Positions 25,954 through 35,363 of a stretch of 64,000 nucleotides of DNA are shown piece by piece. Where the stretch lies: the NCBI GenBank assembly GCA_033721235.1, contig JAWWAY010000013.1:1-64000 (forward strand), in the 5' to 3' direction. The translations under genes were made by a program, and so were the position numbers. The DNA is from UBA5078 sp033721235 (GTDB lineage Bacteria > Pseudomonadota > Gammaproteobacteria > Pseudomonadales > Pseudohongiellaceae). The notes beneath the pieces are model-generated. The model ran no database searches and had not been told where the DNA came from. It saw only the letters and a program-made list of their open reading frames with translations. Position 1 is the first letter of the stretch, and each line of letters starts with the position of its first letter.

Positions 25954-28941
25954 ATGCTCGATACACTGATAATGAGAATCAAGAGTCAATTTTTTAGCCA
26001 AACAGCAGTTGTGCTTGCCGGGGCCATTGCCCTTGCTGGCTGTAGCCCGCAGGAGGCACCGACCTCGAATGCCGGCGTGCAGCAGCCTACGCCCGAAGCA
26101 TTGCCCTATAAGCGCATTAACACGCCTAATCCCAACGACCCTCTCGATGCTCATATCTTTGAATTGGACAATGGTCTTCAGGTTTATCTCACCGAGAACC
26201 ACGAAGAGCCTCGTTTCTACGCAGAGATTGCCGTCAAGGCAGGCAGCAAACACGACCCAGCCGATGCCACCGGTTTAGCCCATTATCTGGAGCATTTGCT
26301 GTTCAAGGGTAATCAGTCATTGGGCACCCTAGATTATGCGGCTGAAAAACCCTATTTAGACCAAATCAGCGAGCTTTATGAGCAACACTTCAACGAAACT
26401 GACCCAGAAGTTAGGGCCGATATCTATGCTCAGATAAATGAATTGGCGGGGCAGGCGGCTCAATACGCTGTCCCCAATGAGATCGATAAACTCTACAATA
26501 GCATGGGCGCCACAGGTCTGAATGCGCATACTTGGCATGAAGAGACGGTGTATAAAGTGGGCCTACCGTCTAACCGACTAGAGCAATGGGCGGCTGTAGA
26601 GTCCAATCGCTTCATCGACCCTGTGTTCCGTCTATTCCATACGGAGCTAGAAACGGTATATGAAGAGAAGAATCGCAGCATGGATAATCGCGGCCGTGTC
26701 TCCTATTACGCCTTGGGCGACCTGCTTTACAAAGTGCACCCATATGGTCAGCAAACAACCATTGGTTCCGCGGAGCACTTAAAGAACCCATCGCTTGTTT
26801 ATATTCACGAGTATTTCGACACCTATTATGTCCCCAATAATATGGCCATATTTATCAGTGGCGATATCGACATAGACGAGACGATTTCTGTGATCAGCGA
26901 TGCCTTTGGCAAGTGGGAAGAGAAACCAGTGCCTGAGGTTGGCCCTTGGGTTGAAGAGCCCCTGCAAGGAGCAGAACGCGTAACGGTTAATTACCCTGGT
27001 GAAGAAGAAGTCCAAATTGCCTTCCGCACGGTTCCCAATGGCCACGAAGATAAAGAAGCGCTGATGTTAGTTGACATGATCCTGGATAACCGCACCGCAG
27101 GACTGATCAATTTGAACCTCAATCAAGCACAGGCCGTGCAAGCCGCAGGCTCCTCACCAGAGTTTCTGAACGATTACGGCTCACAGCGTCTATGGGGTAT
27201 TCCTAAGGCAGACCAAACTCTTGAAGAAGTGGAAGCACTCCTTCTAGAGCAGATCGAATTAGTAAAAGCTGGTGAATTCGACGAGTGGATTCTGCCCGCG
27301 ATTGTTAATGATTTTAAGAAAACTCAAAAACAAGCCCTAGAATCCAATACTGCCCGCGTCACGACCATGCGTCAGGCATTTATGGCCGAGCAGGATTGGG
27401 ATTTTCACATTGGCGAAATCGCTCGCTTAGAGCAAGTGGACAAAGAAGATGTAATAGCTGTGGCCAATAAGTATTTTTCCAATAACTACGCCGCCGTCTA
27501 CCGCGTTGATGGCCCCCAGGATATTCCCACCGTTGAAAAGCCACAGATTGACCCTGTGCAAATAGACCCTACTCGACAATCCCAGTTTGCCGCGCAAATT
27601 CTGGCCATGCCCTATGAGGAAATTGAGCCTACCTATGTGCAAGAAGGCGAGGACTATCGCATCGTCGAGTTTGCCCCTGGAGTGGACTTATACTATGCCC
27701 CTAACCCGCTGAATGATTTGTTTTCTTTCTCTATTAATGTAGAAGTTGGCACAGAAGAGAATGAACTCTTGAACTTAGCGACGTCATTGCTAGAGAAGTC
27801 CGGTACGCAAACATTCTCTGCCACACAACTGCAGAAAGAATGGTATCGCCTAGGCAGTGAGTTTGGTGTTGGTGCTGGAGCTAATGAATCAACAATTGGG
27901 GTCTCTGGCTTAGACGAGCAGTTCGAAGCGACTCTTGCTTTGATGCTTGATCTCATTCGCAACCCCCAAGCAGATGAGGCCACACTAGAAGAGCTCAAAG
28001 CGATCATTCTGAAGGCCCGTGAAGAGCAGAAACAGGATCCGCGTGCTATTAGCCGTGCCCTGTATCTTTATAATCGCTATGGCGACGAGTCGCCTATGCT
28101 GCAAGGTCTAAGTAGCGATGATATTCGCGCCGCCACTTTAGATGACATACAAAGCCTGATACACGAACTACTAGGCTATAAGCATACAATCAGCTATACC
28201 GGCTCGCTCCCAATAGAGAGAGTAGTTGAAATTTTGCGTGAACAATACCAGCTCCCCGAGCAGCTAATGGACACGCCTCCTTATCGTTTCCGCACAAGCA
28301 GAGAGATCACTGAGAACGAGATTTATGTCGTTGACCAACAAACGGCGCAGTCACAAGTGCGTATCGAGTTCCCCGATGGCACTTATGATGAGAGCATTAC
28401 GGTGCCGGTATCCCTGTTCAACACCTATTTCGGTACCAGCATGTCTAGCGTTGTGTTCCAAGAGCTTCGCGAGGCGAGGGCATTGGCCTACTCGGCACAA
28501 GCACAATACGTGCAAGGCAGCCGCCTAAATGCGGAGAATCTTGGCTTAGGCGTAATCGGTTCTCAAAACGATAAAACCGTTGAGGCCATCGGCGCTTTCT
28601 TAGACTTATACGATAATATGCCAGTCTCTGAGGAGCGCTTTAGTGAAGCGAAAAACTCCATGGAAAACCGTTATCGCACCTCGACTATTGGATTCCGCAG
28701 AATTTTGAGTACCGTGAGATCATGGGAAGACTTAGGCTTGGAGGGCGACCCACGTCAGCGTCGCTTTGCCGAGTTACAGGAAACCGGCCTAGAAGACATG
28801 GTAAATTTCCAGCGCAGCAATATAGCAGGCAAACCAAGGCTAATCTCAATAGTCGGTGATGTATCGCTTATCAACGCCGATGCATTGTCCGAATACGGAC
28901 AAGTAAAACAGGTGCAAGTCGACGATATATTTGTCGACTAG
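25954..28941 (+). CDS. M16 family zinc peptidase (pitrilysin-like) lipoprotein
   Basis: 995 residues from ATG 25954, preceded by GGAGAG; an in-frame GTG at 25933 is less likely. The lipobox LAGC gives an envelope-anchored protein. The N-terminal M16 domain has the inverted zinc motif HYLEH (H110, E113, H114) and a distal Glu in ELETVYEEKN (about 233). An insert of about 60 residues rich in acidic helices separates them. The second half (from about 545) is the non-catalytic M16C-like domain closing the chamber. Two-domain M16 enzymes degrade peptides and unfolded or imported proteins. It heads a codirectional run with an ABC transporter 12 bases downstream. Confidence 0.93.
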   Translation: MLDTLIMRIKSQFFSQTAVVLAGAIALAGCSPQEAPTSNAGVQQPTPEALPYKRINTPNPNDPLDAHIFELDNGLQVYLTENHEEPRFYAEIAVKAGSKHDPADATGLAHYLEHLLFKGNQSLGTLDYAAEKPYLDQISELYEQHFNETDPEVRADIYAQINELAGQAAQYAVPNEIDKLYNSMGATGLNAHTWHEETVYKVGLPSNRLEQWAAVESNRFIDPVFRLFHTELETVYEEKNRSMDNRGRVSYYALGDLLYKVHPYGQQTTIGSAEHLKNPSLVYIHEYFDTYYVPNNMAIFISGDIDIDETISVISDAFGKWEEKPVPEVGPWVEEPLQGAERVTVNYPGEEEVQIAFRTVPNGHEDKEALMLVDMILDNRTAGLINLNLNQAQAVQAAGSSPEFLNDYGSQRLWGIPKADQTLEEVEALLLEQIELVKAGEFDEWILPAIVNDFKKTQKQALESNTARVTTMRQAFMAEQDWDFHIGEIARLEQVDKEDVIAVANKYFSNNYAAVYRVDGPQDIPTVEKPQIDPVQIDPTRQSQFAAQILAMPYEEIEPTYVQEGEDYRIVEFAPGVDLYYAPNPLNDLFSFSINVEVGTEENELLNLATSLLEKSGTQTFSATQLQKEWYRLGSEFGVGAGANESTIGVSGLDEQFEATLALMLDLIRNPQADEATLEELKAIILKAREEQKQDPRAISRALYLYNRYGDESPMLQGLSSDDIRAATLDDIQSLIHELLGYKHTISYTGSLPIERVVEILREQYQLPEQLMDTPPYRFRTSREITENEIYVVDQQTAQSQVRIEFPDGTYDESITVPVSLFNTYFGTSMSSVVFQELREARALAYSAQAQYVQGSRLNAENLGLGVIGSQNDKTVEAIGAFLDLYDNMPVSEERFSEAKNSMENRYRTSTIGFRRILSTVRSWEDLGLEGDPRQRRFAELQETGLEDMVNFQRSNIAGKPRLISIVGDVSLINADALSEYGQVKQVQVDDIFVD

Positions 28942-28953
28942 AAGGATGCAGCA

Positions 28954-29907
28954 GTGTCGAAAGAGAAAGCGTTGGACCCTACACCACTGCGTGTAGAAAA
29001 ACTCAGTAAGAGCTTCGGCGATACGCCAGTATTGAAGGAGCTTAATCTTACGGTTGAGACCGGTGCCGTTCATGGCCTTGTTGGCTTGAACGGCTCGGGC
29101 AAAACCACCACTATGGAATGCCTACTGGGCATGCAGCCTTATCATGCTGGCAAGATTAGCATCATGGGGCTAAAGCCCGAGCAGCTGTATAAGCATGCGG
29201 GCAAAGTGGTGAGTGTGTTCGACAGCCCGAGCTTGCACCCGCAGTTAACCGTAAAACAAACCTTAGAGCATGCCTGCCTATTATGTGAGCGCCCCGCGCG
29301 GACACCCACCCAAGTGGAGGCAATGCTTGGCATCTCTCAGTACAGTCAATACAAAATAAAGCATCTATCGCTGGGCAATAGGCGGCGCACGTCTATCGCT
29401 CAGGCGCTGCTAGGGCGCCCCGAATTCATTATCTTAGACGAGCCATTCAATGGGCTAGATGCTGGAGGCGTTGACGACCTACTCAATCTTATTAGTCGTC
29501 TTAACCGCGAAGAAGGAACCTCCTTCCTACTCTCCAGTCATCAGCTGCCTTACTTAGAAAAAATTTGCTCCCATATTTCCGTACTACATCGCGGCCGCAT
29601 TGCCGTGAGCGGCCACGTAAGCCGCCTATTCAATGCCCAGCACAGCCGACTACTGGTGCACTGCGACGATGTGGTTAGAGCCTGTGCCATTGTCCAAGGC
29701 ATGCCCGGCGTTGAGATCGAAGACAATAGCTACCCGGGCTTGCTTACTCTGCAGCTTGATGGCGTAAACCCCGCACTGATTAATCAAAAGTTAGTAGAGA
29801 AAGGTATCGCGATACACGAGCTCGTTAGAGAGAAACCCTCATTAGAAACCCTTTTTCAAGCAGTGGTTGCTACCGACCCGCTTCCCGCGCTGGAGGTGGA
29901 AATATGA
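28954..29907 (+). CDS. ABC transporter ATP-binding protein
   Basis: 317 residues; GTG start with AAGGA eight bases upstream. Walker A is GLNGSGKTT (44-52), the signature region is LSLGNRRRTSIAQALLG, Walker B is FIILDEPFNGLD, and the switch His is in LLSSHQLPYLEKICSH. This is the CcmA/BcrA-type single ATPase, which pairs with an ABC-2 permease and typically drives export, immunity or remodelling. The last 90 residues form a regulatory tail as in BcrA/NatA-type ATPases. The stop overlaps the permease start by four bases, so the two are surely partners. Confidence 0.93.
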   Translation: MSKEKALDPTPLRVEKLSKSFGDTPVLKELNLTVETGAVHGLVGLNGSGKTTTMECLLGMQPYHAGKISIMGLKPEQLYKHAGKVVSVFDSPSLHPQLTVKQTLEHACLLCERPARTPTQVEAMLGISQYSQYKIKHLSLGNRRRTSIAQALLGRPEFIILDEPFNGLDAGGVDDLLNLISRLNREEGTSFLLSSHQLPYLEKICSHISVLHRGRIAVSGHVSRLFNAQHSRLLVHCDDVVRACAIVQGMPGVEIEDNSYPGLLTLQLDGVNPALINQKLVEKGIAIHELVREKPSLETLFQAVVATDPLPALEVEI

Positions 29908-30761
29908 ACGGGTTTAAAGCGGCGTTTCGAGCAGAACTTTTTGTCATGCTCCACAATAATGCGGCTAGGTTTTTATTGGTAATGCCAGCAATCGCAGTCA
30001 TTATTAGGGCGATAGCGGTTAAGCTCAGCGACAATGCTCGTCAAGCACAACAAAGCCTTAGCGGTGGCCGCTCTTTCGAAGACATAGCGAGTTCAAATGC
30101 CTGGGGACATTTAGTTGATAGCCTCTCCATTGGCTTGACCCTTCTGAGCTTAAGCTTAGTCGCCTATGCCGCTTGGAGCTTTTCCAGTGACCGTGACAAT
30201 GGCGCCCTTCGCCATGTGGTCATACGCACGACCAACCGCATGGGAATCGTATTGGCAAAGTTTGCAAACGTGTTTTTGCTTGCCTTGGCCACTCTTATCT
30301 TACTAGGTATTGGCAGCGCCTTAATTACTGCCATTCTATGGGACTTTGGCCCCATTGTAGAAGACGGCTACGAGCTCATAAGTAGCGCCGAGATTCGCCA
30401 AGAAGTGGCATTGGGCTTGGGCTTGGCAATTCTACCAATTCCAACAGCATTGGCTTTTGGTGTTTTAGTATCGGTGAGTACGCAATCTGCCACGCAGGCG
30501 ATTACTACGGCGCTAGGCATTACACTTGCCGTTGATATTTTTAAGTCTGTTTTGGGATCCTATGCGTATTATATATACGCAAGCTTTCAACCTTCCTTAG
30601 TAGACCGCTCCTACCTAAGCGATGTCGGCCGGTTGGTTAGAGGCTATTCAGACGTGATGGTGGACACTCAAATGCTATCACTTAATCAATGGATACCGCT
30701 GCCGCAAATGCTCGTTTTTATTGCAGCAGCATTAGTCGTGGTACGGTTTAGAAAACTATGA
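29904..30761 (+). CDS. ABC-2 type permease
   Basis: 285 residues with about six hydrophobic segments: N-terminal helix around 18-38, then about 75-95, 115-140, 170-195, 205-225 and a C-terminal helix ending FIAAALVVVRFRKL. WSFSSDRDNGALRHVVIRTTNR is the conserved cytoplasmic coupling-helix segment of ABC-2 (NosY/BcrB-like) permeases. It forms the membrane channel for the upstream ATPase. A periplasmic loop of about 40 residues lies between the first two helices. It overlaps both neighbours by four bases. Confidence 0.88.
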   Translation: MNGFKAAFRAELFVMLHNNAARFLLVMPAIAVIIRAIAVKLSDNARQAQQSLSGGRSFEDIASSNAWGHLVDSLSIGLTLLSLSLVAYAAWSFSSDRDNGALRHVVIRTTNRMGIVLAKFANVFLLALATLILLGIGSALITAILWDFGPIVEDGYELISSAEIRQEVALGLGLAILPIPTALAFGVLVSVSTQSATQAITTALGITLAVDIFKSVLGSYAYYIYASFQPSLVDRSYLSDVGRLVRGYSDVMVDTQMLSLNQWIPLPQMLVFIAAALVVVRFRKL

Positions 30762-31771
30762 GCAGGATGCTTGGTTTTATGACTAACACACCCCTCTTAC
30801 AAAAACTAAAAAGCCTAGTCGTAGCGTTACTTTGTGCAGGGCTTGCAGCGTGCATCGGTTCTCAACCGACCAGCGTGGTTCCTAGTATCGCCATGTCCGG
30901 TGAAACAGTCAGTTATAACAGCACACGCAGTGCACAGGACGGGTATGACTTCGGGCTTACCGTCTCTGTCAATGAGAGTGACTCTCTCACCAACTTAGAA
31001 ATACTACCCGGTGTAAGAGTGCGATCCGTTGCTGACAACTCGCCGGCGGCGCGGAGCGGAATTCGCGTAGGCGACATCATTCTGGAAGTCGACGGTAAGA
31101 AGATTAACCAACCGGACACTCTCAGTGCTATAGCGACACAAGCCGGTGAGGATGAGAAACGTTTTCGCTTTATCGCCAGACGTAATACCAGTGTGTTCGA
31201 AACACAGCTGACAGCCCGTAGGTTAAACCCGGAGCAATTCACCCCAGTGGAGCTTTACCGATCCGACCCCATAGCCACACGTGCCGGCTATGTTACACAG
31301 CTAGTCGATGCCGATATGGGCCAGTTTGAGACCGGCGCTAAGGTCGTCGAATTCTTCGACAAATCGCCACTGCGAGAGGCTGGCATAGAGATTAACGATA
31401 TTATTATCCGCATCGATAAGCGCCCATTAGAGTCTGCGCAGGATCTCATTACGACTATCAACGGGGAGTATGAGCTAGGCGACTCCGTAGAGCTCGGCTT
31501 TATTCGTAACACCTCCAGCGGCTCAAGCATGCTAGAAAAAAATGTAAAATTATGGAGCCCGAAACGACGAATCAGCGATATTTCACTTGGTCCTCTACTG
31601 CAGTATTCCCAGGATATAGGTTCTGCTAGAACCCAATTGAGTATTGGCGACTTTTGGCTATTCTCGCTATTTGACTACAGCCATATCGAAGGAGAAAAGC
31701 AGTATACTCTGTTCGAGTTTTTCCGCTTCTCCAGCGGCTATGGCGAACTGGTCGAGGATGCAAGCCCTTGA
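30758..31771 (+). CDS. Lipoprotein with two PDZ domains
   Basis: 337 residues. The signal peptide ends in LAACIGS, a lipobox with the Cys near residue 33. Two PDZ domains follow: VRVRSVADNSPAARSGIRVGDIILEVDGKKI (about 88-118) and AKVVEFFDKSPLREAGIEINDIIIRIDKRPL (about 190-220), each with the C-terminal-peptide binding groove layout. No protease domain is attached. The final 70 residues (LGPLLQYSQDIGSARTQLSIG and on) are a domain I do not recognise. It overlaps permease and FG-GAP genes by four bases each, so it probably serves as a periplasmic adaptor of the ABC system. Confidence 0.85.
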   Translation: MSRMLGFMTNTPLLQKLKSLVVALLCAGLAACIGSQPTSVVPSIAMSGETVSYNSTRSAQDGYDFGLTVSVNESDSLTNLEILPGVRVRSVADNSPAARSGIRVGDIILEVDGKKINQPDTLSAIATQAGEDEKRFRFIARRNTSVFETQLTARRLNPEQFTPVELYRSDPIATRAGYVTQLVDADMGQFETGAKVVEFFDKSPLREAGIEINDIIIRIDKRPLESAQDLITTINGEYELGDSVELGFIRNTSSGSSMLEKNVKLWSPKRRISDISLGPLLQYSQDIGSARTQLSIGDFWLFSLFDYSHIEGEKQYTLFEFFRFSSGYGELVEDASP

Positions 31772-33324
31772 TTGCACTGCTCAAGCATCTAGGCTTTACT
31801 TTAGGCCCCCTTATTGCGATTGCTTGCTCCTCTCATGCATCGGGACAGGCACAGCATATTAGCTCGGAGCTTTCGAGCGAGAGCTTTGCACCAGTGTATT
31901 ATCAGGACATGGACGGTGATTCACTGGTCGATATTATCCTCCCCCATTGGAGCCAAAATACTGGGCGAGAGTTACATATTTACTTGCAAAGTAGCAATGG
32001 GACTTACGCTCCTCAGCCTTCTCGTCGCGTCGAAATAAAGCCAGAAATTATCGCTTTCGCCTTCGCGGATACGAGGCCTGCACCCGGCAAGGAACTCATC
32101 TTAATTACCGACAGCAATGTGTTCAGCTTATCCAGCGCTATTGAAAGTTATAGTGGCAATTTGGCGCCACTGTTTGAGTGGAACTTTGTCGCCAGCGCAC
32201 CAGAGCGCAAGCAAGTCCTGCATTTTGCAGGAGTTCAGGATATTAATAACGATGGTTTGGAGGACCTGCTGCTTCCTGGCCGCGAAGCTTACGGCTACTT
32301 TCAAAATCTGGGCAATGATACCTTTTCATTGGCGCATCAGTTCGACACCGTCAACACGGAGCTCTCCCCCTCGGACCTGCCTAATGGCAACGGCCGCGCC
32401 AGCACACAGCTCAGCATTAATGAAAAGGACGGATTAGTCTTTAAAGTGACACTGCCGAATAGATCGGCATTCGATGACTTTCTAAGCCAAGCAAACAGCA
32501 ATGATGAAAGCGACGATATGCTAGCAACTGAGCTATGGCGACCAAGCGCGCTAATTAGCCAAATGAATAATGATAGTAGAGCCGATTTCGTCTACATGAA
32601 TATCGGCAATGATCTCTACGGTCAAATTAATGTTTTAGTACAAAGCGAAAGTGGCCAGTTCGCCGAGAAAGCTACCTGGAAAGGCCCCATCGACACTAGC
32701 GGTGAAATACAATTATTGGATTTCAACGGTGATGGCAGCAGCGATATTATTCGCTTGGTGAATAATTCCAACGAGTGGGATGTTTACTTTTACACAAATC
32801 GGGACGGTAGCTTTAATTTCGACAAGGCCGATCAGGTCATGCGATTCTCGGGCTACGATGTAGAGGTAAAAACAACTAAGATCGCGCAAGACGCCTCAGT
32901 CTTTTTATCTGTGCAGTATTATACTATTCCGGTTGTTAGCGCTATTCGCAACGCAAGCATTGTTCGCACACAGCTTATGTACGAGCTATCTGATCAAAGC
33001 TCACCTATCTTCAGCACGAGACCAAACTTCAGGCTAGACGAGAGTTTTTCAGCCGAACAAGTGCGTGGATTGAGTTCAGCCATGCAGATCGATTCCGACC
33101 TCGATGGCGACGGACGCAACGACGCTCTCTATATCACAGAGACTGGTGCGCTAGAGGCCAAGAGCATTAACGATGAGCTAGAGATTTCAGATGAGGCGTT
33201 TTGGCAGTATGTTCCCAGCCGCTCCATTGTGCGGTTCGCCACTGCTCAACTCAATGATGATGAAGTGCCTGACTTTATTCTTTATCACTCCAATGCGATT
33301 AGTCTTCTGGTCTCTACCCCATGA
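31768..33324 (+). CDS. Exported FG-GAP/VCBS-like repeat protein 1
   Basis: 518 residues with a TTG start overlapping the previous stop (TTGA) and GAGGA nine bases upstream. After a signal-like N-terminus (LLKHLGFTLGPLIAIACSSHASG) there are about six calcium-loop motifs: DMDGDSLVDI, DINNDGLEDL, NNDSRADF, DFNGDGSSDI, DLDGDGRNDA and LNDDEVPDF. They are spaced about 50-100 residues apart, as in integrin-like beta-propellers. Cys19 or so within IAC could be lipidated but the lipobox is poor. Its role is unknown; it probably binds Ca2+ and acts as an extracytoplasmic scaffold. Confidence 0.8.
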   Translation: MIALLKHLGFTLGPLIAIACSSHASGQAQHISSELSSESFAPVYYQDMDGDSLVDIILPHWSQNTGRELHIYLQSSNGTYAPQPSRRVEIKPEIIAFAFADTRPAPGKELILITDSNVFSLSSAIESYSGNLAPLFEWNFVASAPERKQVLHFAGVQDINNDGLEDLLLPGREAYGYFQNLGNDTFSLAHQFDTVNTELSPSDLPNGNGRASTQLSINEKDGLVFKVTLPNRSAFDDFLSQANSNDESDDMLATELWRPSALISQMNNDSRADFVYMNIGNDLYGQINVLVQSESGQFAEKATWKGPIDTSGEIQLLDFNGDGSSDIIRLVNNSNEWDVYFYTNRDGSFNFDKADQVMRFSGYDVEVKTTKIAQDASVFLSVQYYTIPVVSAIRNASIVRTQLMYELSDQSSPIFSTRPNFRLDESFSAEQVRGLSSAMQIDSDLDGDGRNDALYITETGALEAKSINDELEISDEAFWQYVPSRSIVRFATAQLNDDEVPDFILYHSNAISLLVSTP

Positions 33325-35012
33325 CTTACTTCAAAAGGTACCTCAGTCCAATCTGTCTATATGCGTTGCCAGCTCTAGCCCACGCGCAAGCTGGCCTTCC
33401 TGACTATGACGCTATCGAATTCACTCTTACTGCGGACACCCAGCAAATAGTAAGCGTCGATCTAGACAATGATGCCCTAGTGGATGTTATCGGCATCACC
33501 AAGGAGCAAATGGATGTCTACTTCCAGCGCGAAGCTGACGGAACTAGAGCGGCGTTCGATTTTGCCAAAGCAGATGTGTCGATACCACTGCAGGGGCAAA
33601 ACATCGCATGGCAAGTCAGTGGCAATTACTCCACACAGAGTGCTAGCCAGTCGCTGAGTATCCTGCTCTTTATCGACGGTCAGCGAATTGTTGAGCAGTC
33701 GTTTGATGGACAAACATTGGCACAAGCTAGGGTCCTATTGGACGGACTGAACGGCTTTGTTGGAGCAGGAATTAATCAGCAGCGCTTCTCCCAAGACATC
33801 AATCTTGATGGTTTGGATGACCTGATCGTCCCTAGCGCCGGGTCATTGGAGTTACACATTCGCAATGAGGACGGCAGCTATCAAGTCCCCCTTGTTATTA
33901 TGAGCGATATGCGCATCACAACGCGTCTATCTTTACAGCAAACTCTAGAGCGCGATGTAGGACAGTCGGTAGTCATTCCGCAGATAGAACTGCGCGACGT
34001 CAATAATGACGGCAGTGAAGATATCATTTCTCGCACCGAAGAGCGCTTTGACGTGTTTCTAGCCCAAGCCCAGAGCCAGCGCTACTTCAACCCTACACCG
34101 AGCTACTCCCTAGATTTACTAGCCATTCAAGAGCGCCTAGGGGAGTTTGACGTGGACCAGATCGACTTCGCCAATCTCACTGGCATGCTATCGCTCACCC
34201 ATGAGGAGATTCTCGATGACGTGAACGGTGACGGTATAGACGACTTCGTTCTGCGCGAAGGAAGCAAGGTGTCCCTGTTTAAAGGCCTGAGCAACGGCAT
34301 GGATCTATCGCAACCCGTACAGATTCTGCGCTCGGGAGGAAACGTCCTCAGTAGCTTCCTGTATGATGAAAACGAGGATGGTCGCAAAGACCTTTGGCTC
34401 TGGCGCATCGAACCCATTTCCGTGGGAGACATTTTCCTTTGGCTAGCTATCTCAGGCAGTATCGATGTAGAAGCCTTTGTCTATCCAAATGAGGGAGAGC
34501 GTTTCGCTAGACGCCCCACAAGACAAGTCACCGTTACCCTTAAGTTTCCCTCGGTTGTCCGCGCTATTAACACCGTGATGGAATTTAGAGATCAACGGGA
34601 GGCCGCCAGTGAAAACGCCAGTACGCCTAATACTGTCGCGAGTTTAGACGATGAGATCGAAAACGATTTCATCGTGTTGCTGGAGGATCGCATCCAAGTT
34701 TTTCTCGATGCCATCGAGCCCCCAACACAGGCTAGCGAAGATCGTTTTCTGGCCTCGCTAAACTATAGCCGCAATCGAGACAACTACGAAATTGACCTGC
34801 AAGAGTTGATTGAGAACGTCGAGATTGAAGATCAGTATGGCTTGAATGACTTAGCCGACAAAGCGAAAGACTTTGAACTGACAATGCCCAGCACAATGCG
34901 CAATGGAGATATCAGCGCTCTTCAATTGAACAAGGACCAACGCAACGACATTTTTGTATTTTTAGAGCGATCTAACGACGAGATCAAAGGAGTGCTGCTG
35001 CTATCGCGCTAG
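33321..35012 (+). CDS. Exported FG-GAP/VCBS-like repeat protein 2
   Basis: 563 residues, overlapping the preceding gene by four bases. The signal peptide YLSPICLYALPALAHAQAG is clear. Calcium-loop motifs are DLDNDALVDVI, DINLDGLDDLI, DVNNDGSEDII, DVNGDGIDDFV, DENEDGRKDLW and LNKDQRNDIFV. It parallels the upstream protein in size, motif number and ending, so the two look like ancient duplicates that have diverged. An Asp/Glu-rich segment (about 440-500) separates the last motifs. It is probably periplasmic or surface exposed and part of the same complex as its neighbours. Confidence 0.8.
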   Translation: MTYFKRYLSPICLYALPALAHAQAGLPDYDAIEFTLTADTQQIVSVDLDNDALVDVIGITKEQMDVYFQREADGTRAAFDFAKADVSIPLQGQNIAWQVSGNYSTQSASQSLSILLFIDGQRIVEQSFDGQTLAQARVLLDGLNGFVGAGINQQRFSQDINLDGLDDLIVPSAGSLELHIRNEDGSYQVPLVIMSDMRITTRLSLQQTLERDVGQSVVIPQIELRDVNNDGSEDIISRTEERFDVFLAQAQSQRYFNPTPSYSLDLLAIQERLGEFDVDQIDFANLTGMLSLTHEEILDDVNGDGIDDFVLREGSKVSLFKGLSNGMDLSQPVQILRSGGNVLSSFLYDENEDGRKDLWLWRIEPISVGDIFLWLAISGSIDVEAFVYPNEGERFARRPTRQVTVTLKFPSVVRAINTVMEFRDQREAASENASTPNTVASLDDEIENDFIVLLEDRIQVFLDAIEPPTQASEDRFLASLNYSRNRDNYEIDLQELIENVEIEDQYGLNDLADKAKDFELTMPSTMRNGDISALQLNKDQRNDIFVFLERSNDEIKGVLLLSR

Positions 35013-35066
35013 AGTTGCGCTAAGCGATCGGATCAACTACCACGCGACTTCCAAAACAGGCCTATT

Positions 35067-35291
35067 ATGAAGAAGATATTTCTCTGGACGTTTTTCACTA
35101 GCATCGTTTTGGTTAACGCAGTGGCATGGCTAGTTGCCTATTTTAGCGATGTCACTATCGCCCCTCTTTTTCGCATAGCGCTCATTGTCGGCATCTGTTT
35201 TATTAGCATGATCTTCGCTGGCGCAGCCGCCTTGCTAGGCTTTCTGGAAAGCGAAGACCCCGACAAGCAATGGAATTCCACAGAAGATTAG
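35067..35291 (+). CDS. Small inner-membrane protein with two helices
   Basis: 74 residues: MKKIFLWTFFTSIVLVNAVAWLVAYF and APLFRIALIVGICFISMIFAGAAALLGF are two transmembrane helices joined by a short loop, with an acidic C-terminal tail. No family recognised. It lies 54 bases after the second FG-GAP gene on the same strand, so it probably belongs to the same unit. Confidence 0.65.
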   Translation: MKKIFLWTFFTSIVLVNAVAWLVAYFSDVTIAPLFRIALIVGICFISMIFAGAAALLGFLESEDPDKQWNSTED

Positions 35292-35363
35292 TCACCTCGC
35301 TTGTACCGGTAATTAGGGCAAAGTAGACTAATACGCCAGAGTAACGGTCTTGGAGATAAGCAC

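Noticed and set aside
22370..29907. Calling the TonB/M16/ABC genes a true Fus ferredoxin-import system
   Set aside because: The class of proteins fits, but no ferredoxin-binding feature can be seen, the receptor is on a separate transcript and a FusB-like TonB partner is missing, so only an analogy is claimed.
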